NCBI GenBank assembly: GCA_017468115.1
Contig: JAFUJS010000019.1
Location: 41,946-105,945, forward strand
Source: Clostridia bacterium
Lineage (GTDB): Bacteria > Bacillota_A > Clostridia > Oscillospirales > CAG-272
Direction: 5' to 3'
Length of the DNA stretch: 64,000 nucleotides
The translations under genes and the position numbers were made by a program. Below are positions 59,303 through 64,000 of this stretch, one piece after another. Position 1 is the stretch's first letter, and each line of letters begins with the position of its first letter. A model generated the notes under the pieces. It made no database searches. It was not told the origin of the DNA and saw only the letters and a program-made list of their open reading frames with translations.

Positions 59303-59533
59303 ATGTACTACTATCAACGCTTGCGAGATTTGCGTGAAGATAAGGACAAAAGCCAAGCGGACATTGCTCTGCTCCTTGGCATGAAGCAACAACAGTATGC
59401 AAGATATGAAAGCGGTGCACAAGAAATTCCTCTTCACCATGTTATTAAACTTGCAAGATTTTATAATGTTACAGTAGATTATATTGTAGGTCTTATTCAA
59501 TTTCCAGAACCTCTTGACCGCATCAGAAAGTAG
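59303..59533 (+). CDS. XRE-family HTH transcriptional regulator
   Basis: 76 residues from the ATG at 59303 with GGAGGGAG; a frame 15 codons longer reads into the operator and is rejected. The HTH_3 domain covers most of the protein: RLRDLREDKDKSQADIALLL, then MKQQQYARYESGAQEIPL. No sensor domain follows. It is the first of two closely related tandem genes, nine bases apart, and should bind the operator upstream. Confidence 0.88.
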   Translation: MYYYQRLRDLREDKDKSQADIALLLGMKQQQYARYESGAQEIPLHHVIKLARFYNVTVDYIVGLIQFPEPLDRIRK

Positions 59534-59541
59534 AGGTCTCT

Positions 59542-59757
59542 ATGCAAAATTATAGATTAAAGGATATGCGAGAGGATAGCGACAAGACCCAAGAAGAAAT
59601 CGCAACCATATTGGGCATAAAGCGTCAGCAATACGCAAGATATGAAAGTGGCTTGCAAGAAATACCTTTGCATCACTTAATCACCCTTGCGAAATATTAC
59701 AATGTTTCTCTCGATTATCTAACAGGACTTATAGTTACACCAAAACCATTAATTTGA
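59542..59757 (+). CDS. XRE-family HTH transcriptional regulator (tandem paralogue)
   Basis: 71 residues. RLKDMREDSDKTQEEIATIL and IKRQQYARYESGLQEIPL align position for position with the preceding gene, so this is a tandem duplication that has diverged mainly outside the recognition helix. Both proteins end shortly after the HTH. They may form heterodimers or compete at the operator at 59193-59261. The gene ends three bases before the palindromic terminator. Confidence 0.88.
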   Translation: MQNYRLKDMREDSDKTQEEIATILGIKRQQYARYESGLQEIPLHHLITLAKYYNVSLDYLTGLIVTPKPLI

Positions 59758-59760
59758 CTA

Positions 59761-59788
59761 AAAAAGACGGACACGTGTCCGTCTTTTT
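59761..59788. terminator. Shared bidirectional terminator, 28-bp perfect palindrome
   Basis: Identical over 28 bases to the terminator at 58663-58690. It serves the XRE pair on the plus strand and abuts the TIR-TPR stop on the minus strand. Confidence 0.88.
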
Positions 59789-62431
59789 TTACATTTGCTG
59801 TCTTACTGTGTAGAGGTTTCTGTGGTAATCCTGATTGTATGGATTTATGGAAACGAGCTTTTTGTATGCGTTTTCCAGCTTTGGTAGCATTGCCCTGTCT
59901 CCTGTCAGGTAATATATACCGCCAAGTGCAAGGGCAAGTGCCATGTAAACCTGCTCCTGCGGAGCCTTTGCGCCTAGCTTTTCAAGGAAGGCGCTTGCCT
60001 TCTTATAGTAGCTGAGTGCCTCTTGATATTTTTCCATTTCCTCAAGCAGGCTGCCTACAACCACGTAGGTGCTACCAAGCTCTTGCTTATCCTCAAAGGT
60101 ATCTGTAATTCTCGCCAACTCCTCGTAGCCCTCAAGAGCCTTCACAAAGTATGGGTATGCGTTTTTAGAGTCTCCCTTTTCCTTGTATAGGCAAGCAACA
60201 TTATTGTAAGCAAGGGTTAAATCCCTTTTGCCCCATAGAGCATCTGTTTCCTTTCTTACCTTTTCCCTTATCTGAATGCTTTTCTTGTGGTATTGAAGGG
60301 AAAGTTCCTGCTTGCCAAGCTCAGAATACAAGCTTGCTATGTTGTTGTAGGAGATGCCCAGGCTTCTTTGGTCCTCAATTGTGCCAACCTCTTTAACAAG
60401 AGCCTCGCATATTTCCATATTTTTAAGATAACAACTCTCGCTTTCCTTTTGTCTTCCCTCGTCCTGATAGGTTGCGCCCATATTGTTGTATGCGGTTGCA
60501 AGCTCTCTTTTTGCATAAGGGGTGGCAGTTTCACGTGCCAGCTTTTCAAAAATTCTAAGGGCTTTTTCAAAATAGGGTCTGCCCTGTACGCTCCTGCCTT
60601 GGTAATTGTAAAGCTCACCAAGGTCGTTGTTTGATATTGCCAGATTTTCAAGGGCAGCAATCGAGCCAAATTCTCTAACGCTATCCTCCGCAACCTCAAT
60701 GCTCTTTTTGAAGTAGCTCTCGGCAACTCTGAACTCTCCTGCGGCACGCCATATTGATGCCACCTTGTTATATGCAATGGAAAGGCTGTTGCGCACATCG
60801 TCCTCTCCCTTAATCTTTATTGCATCAAGGTAATAGCCGATAGCATCCTGGTAGCTTGCTTGCGCATCGTTTAGCCTGCCCTGTCCTATGGCGATTTCGC
60901 CAAGGCTGGCGTGGCTATTTGCAATTTCATAAAGGTTATAATAGTCGGACAGGTCGTTTGCACCGTCAAAAGATAGAATTTTTCTGTTTTTCTCTCTTAT
61001 CTTAAGGCTGTCAGTATAGCAGGCTCTTGCGTCCTTTAGCTTTCCTGACTTCATATAAATCCTGCCAAGGGAATCAATAAGTCTGCCAAGCAAAATACTG
61101 CTGGCAAGCGCCATTTCGCTATTCGACCCCTTAAACTTGCCAATTGCCTGCTGGCAAGCCTTTATGCCCTCCTTGCAGGTGGCAATAGCCTTGCCGGTTT
61201 TTCCCATGGAGTTTTGGCAGGCGCCCAAGCGCATACAGGAATCGGCATAGTCAAACAGGCTGTCCGCATCCTTTTTTGCTTTGTAAATTTGCTTTGCCCT
61301 CTTTACTGCCTTTTCAAGCCATTTTATGGCAAGCTGATAATCACGCTTAACACCCTCGCCGTTACTGTAAATGTCTGCCATTTTCAAAATAGCCTCATAG
61401 ACTCCGGCATTGGCGGCAGACTCAATCAAGGTAATCGCCCTTTGTGTATCAACCTCAACGTCAACTCCGCCCATATAAGCAAGACCTATTAAGTAGTCGT
61501 GGTCAGGCACGCCTGCCTTGCTCATTCGCTCTACACCCTCTAACGCCTTTTCAATTGCCGTATCAAAGGCACTCTTGTCTCTTGGGTCAATCTTTGGGGG
61601 AATACCATCGTATTGCTGCTTAAGCAGCTTGGCATCTGTTTTTACAAGCTCCGCAGGGAGAATGTTTTTCTTTGATTTTTTCGCCATTGGGAACTCAACG
61701 GTGGAAATATAGTTTTGCTCATTTACAAGGTTTGGAGTTACCACCAGCGCAAACATTTTACTTTTTCCAAGGGCTGTGGAAATAGAGTCGCTAAAGCTTT
61801 CGCCCGGCACCAAAAACTCATCGTACCAAATTGCCATATCACGGCAATTTTCGTTTTTATGTATGAGCTGCATCAGCTCCTTGGCGTACTTTCTATCCTT
61901 CTTACGATAGCTTAAGAAAATATAGCCGTCAAAGGACTCTCTTATTTTCTTTGCAGTTTCGTCCCCAACCAAGACAGAGGAAACAAATCTTTTCAGCTTA
62001 TCCTCGTAGCTGATTGCAGTTTCGTCCTTAGATTTTTTGTCAAGATATTGAGCATTGCCAAAATATTTACTATAAAGAGAAAGGGTTTTGTCTGTGGTTT
62101 CCTCGCAAAAGATTGGAAGAATTGGTATATGCTTATTCTCTACAAATGGGAGAATTGTATCACGTGCAAAGGATGGCTTTAGCAAAAAGCCCTCTGTAAT
62201 CGGAAAAACCACAAGATTCATAAGTGAAAAATCCAAATCCAGCTCATCCTCGGATTTTGGTACTGCCTTATAATCACTTACGTAGTAAATGGTACAGTCG
62301 CTGATTTTGAACAGCTCGTTTGAGATTGTATCAAAATACAGGTCGAAATCCTGTTGATAGCAGGCAAAAAGCACTCTGGGCTTTCCCTGTGGCTTTGCGC
62401 CGCCTCTGGTTTTATAGCCTAAATACGACAT
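59789..62431 (-). CDS. TIR-domain protein with Sel1 and tetratricopeptide repeats
   Basis: 880 residues from the ATG at 62431, with AAGGAG five bases ahead. Residues about 18-150 (RVLFACYQQDFDLYFDTIS) look like a second, degenerate TIR-like or flavodoxin-like fold. A TIR domain follows at about 167-300: GYIFLSYRKKDRKYAKEL, IWYDEFLVPGESFSDSIS, VVTPNLVNEQNYISTVEF, with Glu246 as the candidate NADase residue. A Sel1-type repeat pair lies near 310-390, and TPRs fill about 400-840 (e.g. YNNVACLYKEKGDSKNAYPY). TIR-TPR proteins act in signalling or anti-phage defence; here the role is open. It has its own promoter and terminator. Confidence 0.9.
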   Translation of the reverse strand: MSYLGYKTRGGAKPQGKPRVLFACYQQDFDLYFDTISNELFKISDCTIYYVSDYKAVPKSEDELDLDFSLMNLVVFPITEGFLLKPSFARDTILPFVENKHIPILPIFCEETTDKTLSLYSKYFGNAQYLDKKSKDETAISYEDKLKRFVSSVLVGDETAKKIRESFDGYIFLSYRKKDRKYAKELMQLIHKNENCRDMAIWYDEFLVPGESFSDSISTALGKSKMFALVVTPNLVNEQNYISTVEFPMAKKSKKNILPAELVKTDAKLLKQQYDGIPPKIDPRDKSAFDTAIEKALEGVERMSKAGVPDHDYLIGLAYMGGVDVEVDTQRAITLIESAANAGVYEAILKMADIYSNGEGVKRDYQLAIKWLEKAVKRAKQIYKAKKDADSLFDYADSCMRLGACQNSMGKTGKAIATCKEGIKACQQAIGKFKGSNSEMALASSILLGRLIDSLGRIYMKSGKLKDARACYTDSLKIREKNRKILSFDGANDLSDYYNLYEIANSHASLGEIAIGQGRLNDAQASYQDAIGYYLDAIKIKGEDDVRNSLSIAYNKVASIWRAAGEFRVAESYFKKSIEVAEDSVREFGSIAALENLAISNNDLGELYNYQGRSVQGRPYFEKALRIFEKLARETATPYAKRELATAYNNMGATYQDEGRQKESESCYLKNMEICEALVKEVGTIEDQRSLGISYNNIASLYSELGKQELSLQYHKKSIQIREKVRKETDALWGKRDLTLAYNNVACLYKEKGDSKNAYPYFVKALEGYEELARITDTFEDKQELGSTYVVVGSLLEEMEKYQEALSYYKKASAFLEKLGAKAPQEQVYMALALALGGIYYLTGDRAMLPKLENAYKKLVSINPYNQDYHRNLYTVRQQM

Positions 62432-62465
62432 ATGCACTCCTTAGATACTTTCTTGGTATATTAAA

Positions 62466-62494
62466 ATTATAGCATCTATTAGGCAAAAGTTCAA
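62466..62494 (-). promoter_or_regulatory. Sigma-A promoter of the TIR-TPR gene
   Basis: Minus-strand TTGAAC (62494-62489), 17-base spacer, TATAAT (62471-62466). It lies ten bases from the IS3 remnant. Confidence 0.85.
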
Positions 62495-62503
62495 TAATTT
62501 ATT

Positions 62504-62686
62504 AATGCTGTTATCGAATCTTTTTTCGGAAAATTCAAAGATATACTCAAATCAAGAAAGTTTTGGAAGGCTGATAACCTTTATTCTGTCATCGACCAAA
62601 CTATTTATTACTACAATTACATAAAACCTATTCGCAAACTAAAAGGAAAGCCACCTGTCCAATTCCGCATTGAACAGGCAGCTTAA
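62504..62686 (+). pseudogene. IS3-family transposase remnant (C-terminal end)
   Basis: Sixty codons and a stop read NAVIESFFGKFKDIL, then a Trp-containing stretch, then YYYNYIKPIRKLKGKPPVQF. These match the end of the IS3/IS150 OrfB integrase core (D-N-A-x-x-E-S-F-F and YN-x-x-R-x-x-x-x-L-x-G-x-x-P). The catalytic Glu is present, but everything before it is gone and an in-frame stop lies at 62495. No inverted repeats were found. It marks past insertion at this site. Confidence 0.85.
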
Positions 62687-62899
62687 TTATTTCTCTTTTT
62701 TAGTGTCTACCATCTATTGACTTTTTCACGATGGGTGTCTTTCGTTTTGTGTTATCTTGACAAAATAGATGCTGGTGCGAGTCTTATTAAAAGCGGTGAA
62801 CATCTCTGCCCACCGCCATACTGTTTTTCAAGTCTGTGCGTGCTTGGTGCGTCGCAGGCTCTTTTTATTTAGTTGTTGTTTCGGTTATTCCGTAGGGGT
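62687..62899. other. Intergenic stretch between the IS3 remnant and the GLUG-type gene
   Basis: About 210 bases with no gene, terminator or promoter I can support. It may be the junction between native Clostridia DNA and imported or chimeric sequence, since gene style changes across it. Confidence 0.4.
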
Positions 62900-64000
62900 T
62901 TAATCGATTTCTACCAGCGTAGGATACCCATCGGTGCCGACTTGCCATTTATAAGTACATTTCCTGCCCTCGGCTGCCGAGGCATTATACTCATCAATGG
63001 CGGCATTCATTGCTGTGATGGCATCTGCTACTGCCGAGGCGTCGGCAAAGGAGTAGCACGCTTTTAGCACACTTTTATTGTTGTTATCTACTCCCACTCC
63101 ATCCTTATTGGATACCTCTCCATTGCTAAGCTCGGTGGTTTCTTTCGTCCAGCACGCATATACCGGAACGCTAGAGTTGCCACCTGCAATGCCGCCAACT
63201 CCTTTTACTGATGCCTCCACTTTGCCCGTGTTTCCGCAGGCTATTATAATGGACGCATTATGATTATTGAGCCCCACGACACCACCACAATTTTGTGTAT
63301 TACTTGAACCCGAAGCGGTAATATCGCCACTATTGAAACATCCTATCACAATCCCATTAGATCCATTGATTCCTACGACACCACCTGATCCCCAATTTAC
63401 ATCATTAACATTAACAGTAACAGCCGCTGCATTGGTACAACCTGATATGATACCACCACCATTTGAAGCTATCACACCTGCTGCTTGAATATTCCCTGAA
63501 ACAGAGGAGCTGCCCGTTACATGGCAATTCGTCACATTACCGCCGCAATCGGCTGCCACAGTTGCCACATGTTCTCCGCCGACAATAGTGGCATCCTTGA
63601 ATGTGAGGTTCTTCACCTCGCTATTTGGGCCAAGACTGCCCACAAAAGCAATGCAATCTCCTGTGCTGTTTATATTCAGCCCGGTGATGGTATGCCCGTT
63701 GCCATCAATGGTACCTATGTATGGATAGTAAGTGTCTTTACTGTTACCCTCAACACGATATCCCAAAGGAGTCCAGTTGTTTGCTCCCGTTAATGTGATG
63801 TCGGCTGCCAGAATAAGGTTAGGCATGTCTGTGGTATATTCGGCATACCAGTCGTTATCCGTGTCTTCAGTACCTGTGGAGATGACGGCTCGCGCTGCTT
63901 CACCCCATGCATACAAGCCTTCGGCATTGTAAACGAGGTAAGTGCCGTTCTCCACAATGTATCCGCAGTGTACGTCGATATTATCTTCTTCACTGGTCAA
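62900..64000 (-). CDS. GLUG-motif surface protein, partial (N-terminus beyond window)
   Basis: 366 visible residues; the frame is open at the right edge, so the start is missing. It has beta-helix-like repeats with GLUG-type units, such as GTIDGNGHTITGLNINSTGD, NCGGVVGLNNHNASIIIACG and VGGIAGGNSSVPVYACWTKE, and ends with YKWQVGTDGYPTLVEID, a tail common in Bacteroidales surface proteins. Its residue style, rich in Asn, Thr and Gly, and its codon use differ from the genes to its left. It is either horizontally acquired or a sign of chimeric assembly at about 62.7 kb. Function is probably adhesion, inferred from the repeat type. Confidence 0.82.
   Translation of the reverse strand: MTSEEDNIDVHCGYIVENGTYLVYNAEGLYAWGEAARAVISTGTEDTDNDWYAEYTTDMPNLILAADITLTGANNWTPLGYRVEGNSKDTYYPYIGTIDGNGHTITGLNINSTGDCIAFVGSLGPNSEVKNLTFKDATIVGGEHVATVAADCGGNVTNCHVTGSSSVSGNIQAAGVIASNGGGIISGCTNAAAVTVNVNDVNWGSGGVVGINGSNGIVIGCFNSGDITASGSSNTQNCGGVVGLNNHNASIIIACGNTGKVEASVKGVGGIAGGNSSVPVYACWTKETTELSNGEVSNKDGVGVDNNNKSVLKACYSFADASAVADAITAMNAAIDEYNASAAEGRKCTYKWQVGTDGYPTLVEID

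Overview
The window reads as chromosome of a strictly anaerobic, Gram-positive, uncultured-type Clostridia. The evidence is a SCIFF peptide with its radical SAM maturase, an IspH fused to S1 domains in the order cmk-plsC-ispH/S1, a class III (anaerobic) ribonucleotide reductase with its activase, a lipobox lipoprotein, TagF/TagD-like cell-wall polymer genes, and many sigma-A promoters close to TTGACA-17-TATAAT with strong AGGAGG ribosome sites. No rRNA, tRNA or CRISPR array was seen. Genus cannot be named from the sequence.

Layout. (1) 1-8.5 kb, minus strand: one operon from a clear promoter at 8520-8548, coding for a very long acidic coiled-coil membrane protein with two EF-hand-like loops, a MoxR AAA+ ATPase, a DUF58 protein and two BatA-like VWA membrane proteins, the last cut by the window edge. 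(2) 8.5-9.15 kb: an intergenic region holding a candidate structured RNA. (3) 9.15-25.6 kb, minus strand: a 16-gene surface-polysaccharide operon behind a near-perfect promoter. It encodes an aminotransferase, a lipid-linked initiating sugar transferase, five glycosyltransferases, two LicD-like proteins, a CTP:phosphate cytidylyltransferase, an EpsG-like polymerase, a Wzx-like flippase, and the CapE/CapF/CapG (WbjB/C/D) set for UDP-N-acetyl-L-fucosamine, with an NTP_transf_5 protein inserted between CapE and CapF. (4) 25.6-34.7 kb: a structured intergenic element, a membrane-anchored cyclophilin with a small partner, the SCIFF pair, a PLP decarboxylase, a class Ic aminotransferase, a DinG/XPD-like helicase, a zinc-ribbon protein and a tiny Cys-rich membrane peptide. 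(5) 34.7-48 kb, minus strand: ispH/S1, plsC, cmk, a four-helix-bundle cassette, a BaiN/HI0933 flavoprotein, an ABC-F protein, then a galactofuranose/CDP-polyol polymer operon (glf, a GlfT2-TagF fusion, an SDR-cytidylyltransferase fusion and a GT2). (6) 48-58.7 kb: a cytidylate-kinase-like protein, a 1518-residue BspA-type LRR lipoprotein, a PHP phosphoesterase, then nrdG, nrdD and trxB on the plus strand. (7) 58.7-64 kb, accessory: a hairpin-rich repeat, a DUF6809-like gene divergent from two tandem XRE repressors across a symmetric operator, a TIR-TPR protein, an IS3-family remnant, and a GLUG-type surface protein that looks Bacteroidales-like and runs off the right edge.

How it works together. 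Regions 3 and 5 build the envelope: one makes an L-FucNAc-containing polymer with likely phospho-substituents, the other a galactofuranose/polyol-phosphate polymer. In region 6, nrdD carries a fused glutaredoxin-like domain and is followed four bases later by trxB, suggesting a thioredoxin-reductase-driven class III reductase. Its promoter is covered by two NrdR-like boxes and followed by a leader hairpin and terminator. The least ordinary items are that leader, the candidate RNA at 8.7-8.9 kb, the four-helix-bundle cassette flanked by inverted hairpin arrays, and the XRE/TIR-TPR accessory block. All functional calls rest on reading motifs by eye; no database search was run.
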